A DNA stretch of 64,000 nucleotides from Streptomyces formicae (GTDB taxonomy: Bacteria; Actinomycetota; Actinomycetes; Streptomycetales; Streptomycetaceae). The position numbers and the translations under genes were made by a program. The first letter of the stretch is position 1. Every line of letters begins with the position of its first letter. Of the stretch, positions 25,794 through 35,909 are shown in pieces. Under the pieces are notes generated by a model. The model did not search any database. It was not told the origin of the DNA and worked only from the letters and a program-made list of their open reading frames with translations. The stretch is taken from assembly GCF_002556545.1 (NCBI RefSeq), contig NZ_CP022685.1:9402001-9466000 (forward strand), given 5' to 3'.

Positions 25794-26861
25794 ATGCCGT
25801 ACGCGAGCGGGACCCGGCGCAAGCCGCGGAAGAGGGCCCTGCGGTACGTCGCGTGGGGCGCCCTCGGCGTCGTCCTCGTCGGCGGAGGCGGCCTGGCCTA
25901 CGCCTGGCAGCACCTCGACGGCAACATCCGGGGCACGGACGTCAACGCCGCCCTCGGGCACGACCGGCCGAGCGAGCAGCGCGACGGGTCCATGAACATC
26001 CTCCTGCTCGGGTCCGACTCCCGGGCCGGAACCCACGGTCGGTACGGGCAGGGCGTCAGCGGGGCCCGCGCCGACACGGCGATGGTCCTGCACGTCGACA
26101 AGACCCACAAGAAGGCTTCGGTCGTCAGCATCCCGCGCGACACGATGGTCGAGCGCCCCCGGTGCGCGAAGCCGCACGGCGGCACCGCCCCCGCCGAACG
26201 CCGGACCATGTTCAACTCGTCGTACCAGGTGGGCGGGCCCGCCTGCACCGTGAAGACGGTGGAGAAGATGTCGGACATCCGCATGGACCACTACCTCGAA
26301 GTCGACTTCAAGGGATTCGAGAAGCTCATCGACGAGCTCGGCGGCGTGGACATCACCACCCGCAAGGCCATCGACGACCCCCACAGCGGCCTCCACCTGA
26401 ACGCGGGCAAGCACACGCTGAAGGGCAAGGAGGCCCTGGAGCTCGTCCGCACCCGGCATGGCGTGGGCGACGGCAGCGACCTCGGCCGCATCCAGCTCCA
26501 GCAGGCGTTCATCAAGGCCCTGATCCACCGGGCCGACACCGTCGACCCGCTCGGCAGCCCGGCCACGTCGTACGCCCTCGCGGACACCGCCACCAAGTCC
26601 ATCAGCGCCGACTCCGAGCTGGCATCGGCGGACAAACTCCTGGGCCTGGCAAAGGAGTTGAAGGGCATCAGCCCCGACCGCACCCGGACCGTCACGATGC
26701 CGGTCACCTACGACGCGCGGAACTCGGGCCGGGTCCTGCCGCTGGACAAGGCGTCCCACCGGGTCTGGACCGCACTGCGCGATGACCGCCCCGTCCCGAA
26801 GTCCGCGACCGAGGCATCGGTGGGCGACGCGACCGAGTCGCCGGTGTCGGCGGGATCCTGA
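25794..26861 (+). CDS. LytR-CpsA-Psr (LCP) family cell-wall polymer transferase
   Basis: This 355-residue protein has a basic cytoplasmic N terminus, one membrane anchor (VAWGALGVVLVGGGGLAYAW) and an outer LCP domain. LCP motifs are NILLLGSDSRAG, GARADTAMVLHVDK, SVVSIPRDTMV and the Arg-rich LVRTRHGVGDGSDLGRIQLQ. LCP enzymes attach teichoic acids, arabinogalactan or glycopolymers to peptidoglycan using polyprenyl-linked donors. The ATG at 25794 follows AAAGGGA. It lies directly after the lytic transglycosylase-like gene, which fits coordinated wall opening and polymer attachment. Confidence 0.94.
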   Translation: MPYASGTRRKPRKRALRYVAWGALGVVLVGGGGLAYAWQHLDGNIRGTDVNAALGHDRPSEQRDGSMNILLLGSDSRAGTHGRYGQGVSGARADTAMVLHVDKTHKKASVVSIPRDTMVERPRCAKPHGGTAPAERRTMFNSSYQVGGPACTVKTVEKMSDIRMDHYLEVDFKGFEKLIDELGGVDITTRKAIDDPHSGLHLNAGKHTLKGKEALELVRTRHGVGDGSDLGRIQLQQAFIKALIHRADTVDPLGSPATSYALADTATKSISADSELASADKLLGLAKELKGISPDRTRTVTMPVTYDARNSGRVLPLDKASHRVWTALRDDRPVPKSATEASVGDATESPVSAGS

Positions 26862-27035
26862 CGCGGCAGTCGACAGTGCGTACGTCAACGGAGCGCATGA
26901 GGCACACAAAGCGCGAACAAGGCGTGTACGCGGGGCGCCGGACTGAGGAAGATGGGCGGTGAAGGCGTCGGCATGCCGTCCCGGTCCTGGCGGTGGTGTG
27001 CCGACGCAGGCATGGGGACATGGGGAGAGCACAAC

Positions 27036-27383
27036 ATGACAGACGTCTCCGATGCGTCCGTGGACCGGTTGGCCGCACCCACGATCGACGAAGCGGTCGA
27101 CAGCGCCGTAGTCCTGGACGACGGAACTCCGCAGCTGGTGATCCGTGTTGAGCCATACGCGGGGATGAGCGGCGGAGATCAGGTCCACCTACGCTGGGAC
27201 ACGGGGGTCCTGCGGACCTCGCGGGTCGAAACACACGTCGTCGACACCACCGAAGTGGGGCAGAGCACCCTCTTCACCATCCCGCACCCGCGGCCCGGCG
27301 CCGCCCGGGTCAGTTACGTCATCAGCCGTGCCACCGGGGAATGGCGGGCCTCGGACCGGCTGGACATCACGGTGCGCGGCTGA
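27036..27383 (+). CDS. Small single-domain beta protein, Ig-like repeat type
   Basis: This 115-residue protein starts at the ATG at 27036 behind GGGGAGAG. The pattern APTIDEAVDSAVVLDD, VRVEPYAGMSGGDQVHLRW (inexact, IRVEPY here), TLFTIPHP and VSYVISRATGEWRASDRLDITV resembles one unit of the Ig-like repeats found in long surface proteins of Pseudomonas. Here there is only one unit, no signal peptide and no anchor. The role is unknown. It could be a cytosolic binding protein or a relic of a larger repeat protein. It ends at a two-way hairpin shared with the convergent kinase gene. Confidence 0.65.
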   Translation: MTDVSDASVDRLAAPTIDEAVDSAVVLDDGTPQLVIRVEPYAGMSGGDQVHLRWDTGVLRTSRVETHVVDTTEVGQSTLFTIPHPRPGAARVSYVISRATGEWRASDRLDITVRG

Positions 27384-27399
27384 GCGAAGCAGGTCGGCA

Positions 27400-27433
27400 C
27401 CGGGCAGGGCGAGGCGGTACGCGCCCTGCCCGG
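27400..27433. terminator. Hairpin between convergent genes
   Basis: CCGGGCAGGGCG (27400-27411) and CGCCCTGCCCGG (27422-27433) pair perfectly over 12 bp with a 10-base loop. It lies between the small beta protein and the convergent kinase gene and probably terminates both. Confidence 0.75.
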
Positions 27434-27462
27434 CGTGCCGTCCAGGCCGGTCCGGCGCACCC

Positions 27463-30288
27463 TCACCGGCGCACGTAGGCGTTGAGCGGCGAAAGCCCGG
27501 AGAGGTCGACCTGCAGACCGCGCAGCGCCGGTGAGTACAGGTAGGTGCGCTCCGGTACGTACACCGGTACGACCGCCGCCTGCTCCATCACCAGGGTGCT
27601 CACCTCCGCCCACAGCTCGCCCGCCTTCTTGAGGTCCGGCGCGGCGTTCGCGGCGTCGATCGCCTCGTTGACCTTCTTGTTGTTGAGCCTGCTGTAGTTG
27701 CTCGACGTGTCGAAGGGCTGGCGCCCGTCGAAGTAGTCGGGCAGGTAGTTGGCGGCGGTGGGCAGCCCGCCGCCGACGGACATGCGGAACATGTCGTACT
27801 TGCCCGCGGCCGCGTCGGCCCAGAAGGAGCTGATCGCGACCTTCTTGACGGTCACCTTGAATCCGGCCTTCTCCAGGCTCGCGCGAACGACTTCCGCGCG
27901 GGCCGTGTCGACCGTGGTGTCCGGGTGGGCGAGGGTGAGGCGGTAGCCGAGCGCGTCCGCGTCCTGGAGGTACAGGCGAGCGGTGGTGGGATCACCGTCG
28001 TCGCCCGAGTGGTAGAAGTTCATGGCGCTGCTCGCTCCGGGCACCCCCGGCGGCATCAGGTGCGGGGTCAAGCGCCCCTGGCCTCCGCTCGCCTTGAGGA
28101 TCTGGTCGGGGGGCAGGGCGGTGACGATGGCCCTGCGGATGTCGCGGTCCTTCACCCGGGCCGTGTTGATGACGTACGACTGCGCGTTCCAGGAAGGGAA
28201 CTTGACGGACTTCGCGCTGCCCGTGGGACCTCCCTGGACCCCGACCGGATCGTCCGTCCCGGTGAAGGTCATGACGGCCTGGCCCGCGGTCGCCGCGCCG
28301 ATGCGGTGCCGGATCTCCGGGAGCTGCATCCCGGTCTGGATCCGATAGCCGTCGGGGTAGGCGCCGCGCACCGGGTCGGTGTTCTTCTGCCAGTGGGGGT
28401 TGCGGGTCAGGGTGACGTTCTTGGCGTCCGCGGGGCTGCTGGTGATCTGGTACGGGCCGGTGGACGGCAGCGCCTTCGAACGCCCGTCCGAGCCGGCGGC
28501 GTCCTTCGGGAGCGGCGCGCCCGAAGGGCCCGCGAGGACGACGTTGAAATCCCGGTGAGGGCCCGCGAGATGGAAGACGATCGTGCGGTCGTCCGGGGTC
28601 CGGATCGCGTCCTTCTTCGCTGACTTGGCGTCGGCGTCCTTCGGGCCGTACAGGAACCTGCGCAGGGTCGGGTCGCCCGCGGCCAGCTCCGGCTCGAGGG
28701 TGCGCTCGATGGCGTACCGGAAGTCCTGGGAGCGCACGGGCGTTCCGTCGTTGTACGTCAGCCCGCGCTTGAGCTTGAACGTCCAGTCCCGGCCGTTCGT
28801 CGTGCGTCCCGCGTCCTCGGCGAGATCGCCGACGACCTTCACCTGGTGGCCGCTCTCGGCCTTGATCGTGGTGAGCCCGCGGTGTACGAGGCGTGCGAGC
28901 TGGTGGTCGGCGCTGCCGGGCCACATCATCCCGGGATCGAGCGAGGTGAACTCCTGCGGTTCGAGGACGGTGACCTGGCCGCCCTTGCGGGCACCCTTGA
29001 CGGCGGGCGCGGGGCCTTTGGAGTCGGCGGCGCTGCCGACGACGAGGCCCTCCGTCGAGACCTGGGTCAGCTCGTCGGTCGGGATGTCGCTGTTCTCGCG
29101 GGAGGTTCCCTTCCCGTTCCCCTTGGCGTCGTCGCCGCCGTCCTTCGACGCGTCCCCGAACGGGTCGAAGACCGTCAGGGTCGTCACCAGGGCGCCCGCG
29201 GCCACCGCGACGACCGCACCGATGCCCCAGGCTTTGGCCCGCGACCTGCCGGGCGGTCCTGAGGGGCTCATAAAGGGGCTGGGGGAGGGGGCTTGGGCGT
29301 ACGGGGACGGTCCTGTGACCGTGGGCAGCGCCGGTGTCCCGGGTGCGTCCGCGGCCGGCGGCGGGGACTGCGGCATCGGGGGGAGCGGCGGCGCGAGGGA
29401 GTAGGAGGTGGGCGCGCCGGACGCGGACGGGCTCTCGGGGGCCGGGTTCCGTGCGCTCAGGTTCTCCAGGGCGTCCCCGGCCTCCTGCGCGTCGGGGCGC
29501 TCGCCGGGCTGCTTGGCCAGCATCCGGCCGACCAGCTCGTCCCACGCGGGAGCCAGCCCGGGGCGGCGCACGGACGGCAGGTCCGGCGTCTCGTACACGT
29601 GGCCGTGCATGAGCGCGGCGGCCGAGTCCGCGTCGAACGGCGGTCTGCCGGTGAGGAGTTCCTGCACCATGCAGCCCAGCGAGTACACGTCGCAGCGCCC
29701 GTCGTCCGCGTCACGCGTGAAGCGCTCCGGCGCCATGTAGTGCAGGGTGCCCACGGGCGCGTCGGCCGTGCCCGTCAGATATCCGGCCGTGGTGGTGGCG
29801 TCGAGGAACTTGGCGATGCCGAAGTCGAGGACCTTGACCGTGCCCTCGTCCGTCACCATCACGTTCGCCGGTTTGATGTCCCGGTGCACGATGCCGGCCC
29901 GGTGCGCGGTGGCCAGCGCCCGGCAGACCTGCGCGGAGATCGCGGCGACCCGCTCGGGCGCCAGGGTCCCCGTCTCCAGGACCAACTCCCCGACGGTGCG
30001 CCCGGAAAGCAGCGGCATCACCAGGTACGGGACCCCGTCCGCCGACCCGTGGTCGAAGACGGGCACGATGTAGGAACTGTCGAGCGCCGCGGCGGCCCGC
30101 GCCTCGCGCACGAACATGGCGAGGAAGCGTTCCGCCTCCGTCGCCGTCGTGCCGCGCGGCGTGCTCAGGATCTTGACGGCGACGCGCCGCTGAAGCCGCG
30201 AGTCCTCCGCGCGCCACACCTCGCCCATGCCGCCCGCGCCGATGCGCTCCACGAGCGTGTACCGGCCGTCCAGGACCGAACCCTGCAT
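27463..30288 (-). CDS. Membrane Ser/Thr kinase fused to an ABC-type peptide-binding protein
   Basis: This 941-residue protein has an N-terminal PknB-type kinase domain (about 10-270): glycine loop GAGGMGEVW, Lys in [23 protein letters not shown] and MAPERF, all intact. A proline-rich linker follows, then one membrane segment at about 353-373 ([20 protein letters not shown]). Outside the membrane is a full family-5 solute-binding domain (about 430-941). This has [31 protein letters not shown] and LPSTGPYQI. The domain normally delivers oligopeptides to an ABC importer, but here it sits in the sensor position. Binding of a peptide or similar ligand outside may switch the kinase inside. No transporter genes are adjacent. 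Confidence 0.92.
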   Translation of the reverse strand: MQGSVLDGRYTLVERIGAGGMGEVWRAEDSRLQRRVAVKILSTPRGTTATEAERFLAMFVREARAAAALDSSYIVPVFDHGSADGVPYLVMPLLSGRTVGELVLETGTLAPERVAAISAQVCRALATAHRAGIVHRDIKPANVMVTDEGTVKVLDFGIAKFLDATTTAGYLTGTADAPVGTLHYMAPERFTRDADDGRCDVYSLGCMVQELLTGRPPFDADSAAALMHGHVYETPDLPSVRRPGLAPAWDELVGRMLAKQPGERPDAQEAGDALENLSARNPAPESPSASGAPTSYSLAPPLPPMPQSPPPAADAPGTPALPTVTGPSPYAQAPSPSPFMSPSGPPGRSRAKAWGIGAVVAVAAGALVTTLTVFDPFGDASKDGGDDAKGNGKGTSRENSDIPTDELTQVSTEGLVVGSAADSKGPAPAVKGARKGGQVTVLEPQEFTSLDPGMMWPGSADHQLARLVHRGLTTIKAESGHQVKVVGDLAEDAGRTTNGRDWTFKLKRGLTYNDGTPVRSQDFRYAIERTLEPELAAGDPTLRRFLYGPKDADAKSAKKDAIRTPDDRTIVFHLAGPHRDFNVVLAGPSGAPLPKDAAGSDGRSKALPSTGPYQITSSPADAKNVTLTRNPHWQKNTDPVRGAYPDGYRIQTGMQLPEIRHRIGAATAGQAVMTFTGTDDPVGVQGGPTGSAKSVKFPSWNAQSYVINTARVKDRDIRRAIVTALPPDQILKASGGQGRLTPHLMPPGVPGASSAMNFYHSGDDGDPTTARLYLQDADALGYRLTLAHPDTTVDTARAEVVRASLEKAGFKVTVKKVAISSFWADAAAGKYDMFRMSVGGGLPTAANYLPDYFDGRQPFDTSSNYSRLNNKKVNEAIDAANAAPDLKKAGELWAEVSTLVMEQAAVVPVYVPERTYLYSPALRGLQVDLSGLSPLNAYVRR

Positions 30289-30416
30289 CCCTGCCTCCCC
30301 CGTCGACAGGGCTTCCTCGCCCCGTCGTTGATCCTCAATCTATCGTCGGAGGAGGGTGGTTGTCGGCACAGGGGCCCCCGAGGGCCACCGTGGCGGGTGT
30401 GGCGGTGCGAGACACG

Positions 30417-31253
30417 TCAGCCCTTGCCGAGCTCTCCCGGCACGGGCGCCAGTGCCCAGTCGAGTGCGAAGTCGGCGACGGCCTCCCAGCCCGGTTCGCC
30501 GCACGTGTAGTGACTGCGGCCGTCGAAGAGCCGGAAGGCGGTGACCGCCTCGGAGTGCTTCGCGTTCTTCTCGTAGTTCTCGCGCTGCACCGGGGGCGGG
30601 AGCATGTGGTCGTCGCCACCGGCGATGAACAGCAGGGGCGCGCGGTCGCCGTTGGCGAAGTCGTAGGTCGTCACGGCGTTCGGCGTGAAGTTGGCCAGAG
30701 ATGCCTGGAACAGCATGCGGCCCGACACCGGGATCGCGTAGCGATCGAAGACCTTCCTCGATTCCCCGACGCTCAGATTGTTCGTGAACGCGTAATGGAA
30801 CTCCTTCTCCGTGATGGGCACGGCCCGGCGCCGATTGGCGGGGTTCCGCAGGACGGGGAACGTCGCCTTGATCTCGCTGAGGGGCAGCGCTTTGAGGCCC
30901 TTCACGGCGGCGCCGTCGACGGAGACTCCCGCTGTGCCGTGACCGGCGTCGAGCAGCAGTTGTACGAAGACCCCGCCGAAGGAGTGGCCGATGATGATCG
31001 GCTTCGCGTCGAGTGCGCCGACGACCTCGCTGAGGTGGTCGAAGATCTCCCGCACTCCTAGTCCGGCCAGGGGCGAGGGATCATCGCGGATCGCCCGGAC
31101 ACCGGCTTCACCGGGGAGAACGCCGGGATATCCAGGGGTGATGACCCGTAGGCCGCGCTGCTCGTAGTGGGTGACCCAGTGCTCCCACGACAGCGGTGTC
31201 ATCCAGAGGCCGTGAATGAGGACGACCGTGTCCGCGGATGTTTCTCGATCCAT
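30417..31253 (-). CDS. Alpha/beta hydrolase
   Basis: This 278-residue cytosolic hydrolase has the oxyanion-side motif VVLIHGLWMTPLSWE and the nucleophile elbow IIGHSFGGVFVQ. An acidic residue lies in FIAGGDDHMLPPPV, and the likely catalytic His is in DGRSHYTCGEPGW. The ATG at 31253 matches the family's start; a longer frame reaching 31427 runs into the divergent SnoaL-like gene's promoter and start. The substrate is unknown. Similar proteins are often annotated as lysophospholipases or haloalkane-dehalogenase-like, and none of these can be preferred here. Confidence 0.88.
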   Translation of the reverse strand: MDRETSADTVVLIHGLWMTPLSWEHWVTHYEQRGLRVITPGYPGVLPGEAGVRAIRDDPSPLAGLGVREIFDHLSEVVGALDAKPIIIGHSFGGVFVQLLLDAGHGTAGVSVDGAAVKGLKALPLSEIKATFPVLRNPANRRRAVPITEKEFHYAFTNNLSVGESRKVFDRYAIPVSGRMLFQASLANFTPNAVTTYDFANGDRAPLLFIAGGDDHMLPPPVQRENYEKNAKHSEAVTAFRLFDGRSHYTCGEPGWEAVADFALDWALAPVPGELGKG

Positions 31254-31408
31254 CGATCTCACCCGATTCTCTCGTGGCGGAACGCGCGGCTGCTCCTTCG
31301 CCGACGGGGGGATGCTATGGGGGCGATGAACCAGGGGGAACGAGTGGTGCGTTGGATCGACCGGCATCGGCGCCGACGGCCTGGGGAGGGCGTGGTAGTA
31401 GTAGGGGA

Positions 31409-31804
31409 ATGGAGAGCGATGAGGCACGGGCCGCGATCGACATGTTCCTGTCCGCGTTCAACGCTCCGGACGAGGTCAGCGTCGTCGACCGGCTCTCGCG
31501 CGCGCTGAGCCCCGAGATCACTTTCTGGGGGCCGTGGGGCCGCTCCGAGGGCGTGGAGGCGGTGGGCGCCTTCGTCCTTGACCTGCGCAGACACTCGGGC
31601 GGCGAGGGCACGATGGAGCGCTGCTCGGACGTCGACGCGCCGGGGGAGTGGGCGCGCTACCAGTGGCGGTACGCGGCGGCCGACGACAGGGCCGCGCTGT
31701 CGGGCACGGACGTGGTGCGGATCCAGGAGGGACGCATCGCGGAGATGATCGTCTTCGCCGGGGACCTTCCGGCGCTGCCCGCCGACGCGGCGCACTCGGC
31801 CTGA
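31409..31804 (+). CDS. SnoaL/NTF2-like small protein
   Basis: This 131-residue protein has the cone-shaped alpha+beta NTF2-like pattern: helix [18 protein letters not shown], then [16 protein letters not shown], then a curved sheet ending [18 protein letters not shown]. SnoaL-like proteins include polyketide cyclases, isomerases and many binding proteins of unknown role. The ATG at 31409 is preceded by a G-rich stretch. It is divergent from the alpha/beta hydrolase gene (156-base gap) and 64 bases upstream of the ComB-like gene. Its link, if any, to the clavam cluster is not clear. Confidence 0.75.
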   Translation: MESDEARAAIDMFLSAFNAPDEVSVVDRLSRALSPEITFWGPWGRSEGVEAVGAFVLDLRRHSGGEGTMERCSDVDAPGEWARYQWRYAAADDRAALSGTDVVRIQEGRIAEMIVFAGDLPALPADAAHSA

Positions 31805-31868
31805 CGCGGTACCGCCCGACACCGGAAACCGTTTGTGGATCACTCCGGCGGGCTGGAAGCATCCCGAC

Positions 31869-32543
31869 ATGACATCGCGCACAGTCGGAATTCCCGAGGT
31901 GGACGGCACCGAAGAGGTGGCCGTGGTGATCGACGTGATGCGGGCGTTCACCACCGCCGCCTGGGCCTTCCACCGCGGTGTGGAGAAGATCGTTCTCGCT
32001 GCCGACGTGGCTGAGGCACTGGCGGTCAAGGAGCGTCACCCGGGCTGGTTGGCGCTCAAGGACGGGGCGCCTGCCGACGGGTTCGACCTGGTCAACTCTC
32101 CCGGCCTGATCCGTACGGCGGACCTGACCGGCCGTACCGTGATCCAGAAGACCACCGCGGGAACAGTGGGCGCCCTCGCGGTCGTCGAAGCCGAACTGGC
32201 GCTGTGCGCCGGCTTCGCCGTGGCGGGGGCGACCGCCCGGGCCCTCCTGGCAGCGGGCGCCGACGCGGTGACGTTCGTGGCCACCGGCGAGGAAGGCCGC
32301 GCCGCCGAGGATCTGGCCTGCGCCGACTACCTGGCCCGGCTGCTGGCCGGGGACGCTCCCGACCCGGGTCCCTGGGTGCGTCGTGCCCGCACCTCACCGG
32401 CCGCGGACGACCTGCGCGGCGGTCGGCGCGGCGGTGCTCACCCCGACGACGCGGAGCTGTGCGTCGAGGTGGACCGGTTCGACTTCGCCATGAGGGTCGG
32501 CCGTGAGAACGGGCTCGCGGTGCTGCGGCCGTTCCGGACCTGA
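31869..32543 (+). CDS. comB: 2-phosphosulfolactate phosphatase family protein (ComB-like)
   Basis: This 224-residue protein shows the ComB family pattern: [18 protein letters not shown] near the N terminus, [28 protein letters not shown], and [22 protein letters not shown]. ComB removes phosphate from 2-phosphosulfolactate in archaeal coenzyme M synthesis. In actinobacteria the true substrate is unclear and may be another phosphorylated hydroxy acid. The ATG at 31869 is preferred over an upstream GTG. It marks the left edge of the clavam region but has no obvious step there; the clavam precursor is a triose phosphate, so a role with phosphorylated C3 compounds is only a speculation. Confidence 0.82.
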   Translation: MTSRTVGIPEVDGTEEVAVVIDVMRAFTTAAWAFHRGVEKIVLAADVAEALAVKERHPGWLALKDGAPADGFDLVNSPGLIRTADLTGRTVIQKTTAGTVGALAVVEAELALCAGFAVAGATARALLAAGADAVTFVATGEEGRAAEDLACADYLARLLAGDAPDPGPWVRRARTSPAADDLRGGRRGGAHPDDAELCVEVDRFDFAMRVGRENGLAVLRPFRT

Positions 32544-32772
32544 CCGGCGGCGCATCGGCTCCCATCGGCGGGCTCCGGTCCGCACCGCATCGGCCGAGCG
32601 GGCGCCGACGGAGGCCGCTCACCCTTGCAGGCCGCTTGACGTTCCGCTCGTACGTCCGTGCCAGCCGGACACAACCCCCCGCTGCGAGACTCCCCGCGAT
32701 GCGGCAGCCGCGCGTCGTGGCTGCGGCCCTCCCCGTACACCTCCCGAGGGACTTCGCGAAGGAGCTTGCCTC

Positions 32773-34146
32773 ATGCCCACCTTCCCGGCGGCACCGATTC
32801 CCGGCCAGGACCGGACGGCACAGTGGGTCCGGGCCGACCGCGACCGGCTCATCCACCCCAATCTCCCCAGCGGCCGCACCGACCGCACCGTCATCGTCGA
32901 GGGCCGCGGCTGCCACGTGCGTGACAGTCGGGGAAGGCGGTATCTGGACGCCGCCGCGGTGCTCGGCATGATGCAGGTGGGGCACGGCCGCGAGGAGATC
33001 GTGTCGGCCGCCACCGCTCAGCTGGGCACGCTGGAGTGCTTCCACCTCTGGGAGTCCATGAGCAACGACAAGGCGATCGAGCTGGCCGTACGGCTGACCG
33101 ATCTCGCGCCCGCCGGTCTCGACCGGGCGTTCTTCACCAGCGGGGGAGCGGAGGGCAACGAGATCGCCCTGCGCATGGCGCGGTTCTTCCACTACCGCAG
33201 GCAACAGCCCGAGCGGACCTGGATCCTGTCGCGCAGGACGGCCTACCACGGCATCGCCTACGGAGCGGGAAGCGTCTCCGGGCTGCCCGTGTACCACGAG
33301 GGCTTCGGCCCCCAACTCCCGCACGTACACCACCTCACCGCCCCGGATCCCTACCAGAACTCCGCGTACGACGGTGAGGACGTGACCGAGTTCTGCCTGC
33401 GCGAACTGCGCGAGACCATCGAGCGGATCGGCCCCGACCGGATCGCGGCGATGATCGGCGAGCCGGTCATGAGCGTCGGCGGCGCGGTCGTCCCGCCGCC
33501 CGACTACTGGCCCCGGGTCGCCGAACTGCTGCGCTCCCACGGCATCCTGCTGATCTTCGACGAGGTGGTCACGGCCTACGGCAGGACCGGGCACTGGTTC
33601 GCCGCCGAACACTTCGGAGTCCGTCCCGACCTGCTCGTCACCGCGAAGGGCATCACGTCCGGCTACGTCCCGCACGGCGCGGTGCTCGTCACCGAGGAGG
33701 TCGCGGCCGCGGTCACGGGATCGACCGGATTCCCGATCGGGTTCACGTACACCGGACACCCCACCGCCTGCGCGGTCGCGCTCGCCAACCTGGACATCAT
33801 CGAGCGGGAGAAGCTGCTCGACAACGCGACGACGACCGGCGGCCACCTCGCCGACCGGCTGGCCACGCTCACCGACCTGCCCGTCGTGGGCGACGTGCGC
33901 CAGATCGGCCTGATGCTCGGCATCGAACTCGTCGCGGACAAGGAATCACGCGCCCAACTGCCCACCGGCACCGCCCCGGTGGCACAGGCGCTGCGCGAGG
34001 ACGCGGGCATCATCCTGCGCGGCAACCCGCGCTCCCTGCTGATCAACCCCCCGTTGGTGATGGACCGCGCGACGGCGGACGAGCTGGCGGACGGACTGCA
34101 CACGGTGCTGGCCCGCGTCGAGCCCGACGGACGCGTACGGCCCTAG
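32773..34146 (+). CDS. Class III PLP aminotransferase, clavam tailoring candidate
   Basis: This 457-residue omega-type aminotransferase has FFTSGGAEGNEIALRMARF (PLP phosphate region), TAYHGIAYGAGS, the Asp in LLIFDEVVTAYGRTG, and the PLP Lys at about 292 in TAKGITSGYVP. GFTYTGHPTACAVALAN is the usual class III block. The ATG at 32773 follows AAGGAG. In known 5S clavam clusters of Streptomyces clavuligerus and S. antibioticus, a class III aminotransferase (Cvm6 type) is thought to remove the amino group of clavaminic acid. That is the most likely job here, given the operon for clavaminic acid 5 kb away. It heads a plus-strand set of four genes (32773-37049) ending at a strong terminator. Confidence 0.9.
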   Translation: MPTFPAAPIPGQDRTAQWVRADRDRLIHPNLPSGRTDRTVIVEGRGCHVRDSRGRRYLDAAAVLGMMQVGHGREEIVSAATAQLGTLECFHLWESMSNDKAIELAVRLTDLAPAGLDRAFFTSGGAEGNEIALRMARFFHYRRQQPERTWILSRRTAYHGIAYGAGSVSGLPVYHEGFGPQLPHVHHLTAPDPYQNSAYDGEDVTEFCLRELRETIERIGPDRIAAMIGEPVMSVGGAVVPPPDYWPRVAELLRSHGILLIFDEVVTAYGRTGHWFAAEHFGVRPDLLVTAKGITSGYVPHGAVLVTEEVAAAVTGSTGFPIGFTYTGHPTACAVALANLDIIEREKLLDNATTTGGHLADRLATLTDLPVVGDVRQIGLMLGIELVADKESRAQLPTGTAPVAQALREDAGIILRGNPRSLLINPPLVMDRATADELADGLHTVLARVEPDGRVRP

Positions 34147-34193
34147 ACGGCCGCGGTTCCCCCCCTCCCGTTCACGCGACGAAGGAACACCTC

Positions 34194-34838
34194 ATGCCAC
34201 TCCTGGACCTGAATCCGGACGAACTCCTCACCACCACACGCTCCGTACGCAAGCGGCTCGACCTGACCAGGGCCGTACCGCTCGAACTCGTCAAGGACTG
34301 CATCCGCGTCGCCCTGCAAGCCCCGTCGGGCAGCAACCGGCAGACCTGGCACTGGGTGGTCGTGACGGACGCGGAGCAGCGGGCCGCCATAGGCCGCTAC
34401 TACCGGCGCGCGGTGCGGACGTATCTGAACTCGGAGGGCACGTGCGCCTCACTGTTCCCCGAGGACCCCGAACGCCACGCCGTGCAGCGGCGCGTGGGCG
34501 ACAGCGTGGCCCATCTGGGCGACCACCTGGGCGAGGTTCCCGTGCTCGTCATCCCCTGCCTCGACGCGAACGAGGCCCCCGAGTACAACGAGGCGGGCAA
34601 GTGGGGGTCGATCATCCAGGCCGCCTGGAGCTACATGCTCGCCGCCCGCGCACGCGGCCTCGGCACGGCCTGGACCACCTTGCACCTGATGTACGAGAAG
34701 GAGATCGCGGAACTCCTCGGCCTCCCGGACGGAATCGTCCAGGCGGCACTGATCCCGACGGCGTACTCCCTCGGCACGGAGTTCAGGCCCGCGGCGCGCC
34801 AGCCGCTCGAACAGGTCTTGCACATCGATACGTGGTGA
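34194..34838 (+). CDS. Nitroreductase-family flavoprotein
   Basis: This 214-residue protein has the FMN-binding nitroreductase fold: TTTRSVRKRLDLTRAVP, ALQAPSGSNRQTWHWVVVTD, and the C-terminal GLGTAWTTLHLMYEKEIAELLGLPDG. Members reduce nitro groups, enones, flavins or quinones using NAD(P)H, and some act as dehydrogenases in natural-product pathways. It starts 47 bases after the aminotransferase and ends 9 bases before the aldo/keto reductase gene, so it is part of the same transcript. A nitroreductase is not part of the clavam clusters known to me, which makes it a candidate for a new tailoring step. Confidence 0.9.
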   Translation: MPLLDLNPDELLTTTRSVRKRLDLTRAVPLELVKDCIRVALQAPSGSNRQTWHWVVVTDAEQRAAIGRYYRRAVRTYLNSEGTCASLFPEDPERHAVQRRVGDSVAHLGDHLGEVPVLVIPCLDANEAPEYNEAGKWGSIIQAAWSYMLAARARGLGTAWTTLHLMYEKEIAELLGLPDGIVQAALIPTAYSLGTEFRPAARQPLEQVLHIDTW

Positions 34839-34847
34839 GGAGCGGGC

Positions 34848-35855
34848 ATGCGGACCGACGGGACAAGACCTCCGCCGACGTGCGGAATCGGTGCACTGAA
34901 GCTTCCGGCGCAGGGGTTGGGCTGTCTGAGCATGACGTCCTTCTACGCGCGGGCCGACCCCGCCGAGGCCATCGCCACCGTGCACCGAGCCGTCGACCTG
35001 GGCGTCTCGCTCCTGGACACGGCGGACGTGCAGGGCCTTGGAGAGGGGGAGCGGCTGCTCGGCAAGGCCGTCGAGGGGCGGCGGGACCGTGTGCTCCTCT
35101 CCACCAAAGTGGGCCTGGAGCGGGACCGGAACGGGGAATTCCTCGGCGTACGCGGTGACCGGGCCTACATCCGGCAGCGCTGCCACGGCTCGCTGCGCCG
35201 CCTCGGCACCGACCATCTCGACCTGTACGTCAAGCACTGGGCGGCCCCCGGGGAGCGGATCGAAGAGGCGATCGAGGCCCTCGCGGAACTCGTCGACGAG
35301 GGAAAGGTCCGCCATGTGTGCCTCTCCGAGGTCTCGGCGGACACCATCCGCCGCGCCCACGCGGTGCACCCCATCACCGCCGTACAGAGCGAGTGGTCGT
35401 TGTGGAGCCGGGGCATCGAGGCGGAGGTGGTGCCGGTCTGCCGGGATCTCGGCATCGGCATCATCGCCTCGTCCCCGCTCGGACGCGGCTTCCTGACCGG
35501 GCGGATCGGCTCGGTCGCCGACCTCGGCCCTGCGGCGGACTTCCGCCACGGGCTGCCTCGGTTCACCGAGTCCGGCCTCGCGCGCAACCAGCCTCTCGTG
35601 GCGGCCCTGCGCTCCCTGGCGGCGCGCCGTGGCCTGACCCTTGCCCAACTCGCCCTGGCCTGGCTGCACCACCAAGGTGACGACGTCGTGCCCATCCCCG
35701 GCACCGCACGCCGCGACCACCTGGCGGAGAACCTCGGCGCCGCCCGCGTCGAGCTGTCCGCCGACGAACTGCGGGCCGTGACGGACGCGGTGCCGCCCAC
35801 GGCCGTCCACGGCGAGCGGTACCCGCCTTTCCTGATGCGGCTCGTCGACAACTGA
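34848..35855 (+). CDS. Aldo/keto reductase-family protein lacking the catalytic Tyr
   Basis: This 335-residue TIM-barrel protein is an aldo/keto reductase. The motif LLDTADVQGLGEGERLLGKA corresponds to DTADVYGxGxxE, so the catalytic Tyr is replaced by Gln62 while Asp57 is kept. Lys87 (LLSTKVG) and the His of LYVKHW are present. The cofactor region IPGTARRDHLAENLGA is normal. The Tyr normally donates the proton to the carbonyl, so ordinary ketone reduction may be weak or lost. Related enzymes without it can still act on C=C bonds or bind nucleotides. Aldo/keto reductases (Cvm1) occur in clavam clusters, so it is a tailoring candidate. It starts 9 bases after the nitroreductase gene. Confidence 0.88.
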   Translation: MRTDGTRPPPTCGIGALKLPAQGLGCLSMTSFYARADPAEAIATVHRAVDLGVSLLDTADVQGLGEGERLLGKAVEGRRDRVLLSTKVGLERDRNGEFLGVRGDRAYIRQRCHGSLRRLGTDHLDLYVKHWAAPGERIEEAIEALAELVDEGKVRHVCLSEVSADTIRRAHAVHPITAVQSEWSLWSRGIEAEVVPVCRDLGIGIIASSPLGRGFLTGRIGSVADLGPAADFRHGLPRFTESGLARNQPLVAALRSLAARRGLTLAQLALAWLHHQGDDVVPIPGTARRDHLAENLGAARVELSADELRAVTDAVPPTAVHGERYPPFLMRLVDN

Positions 35856-35909
35856 GCCGATCCAACGGACGAACCCCCCTTTCCGGCACTAGCAGAGGGA
35901 CGAGAGAGC

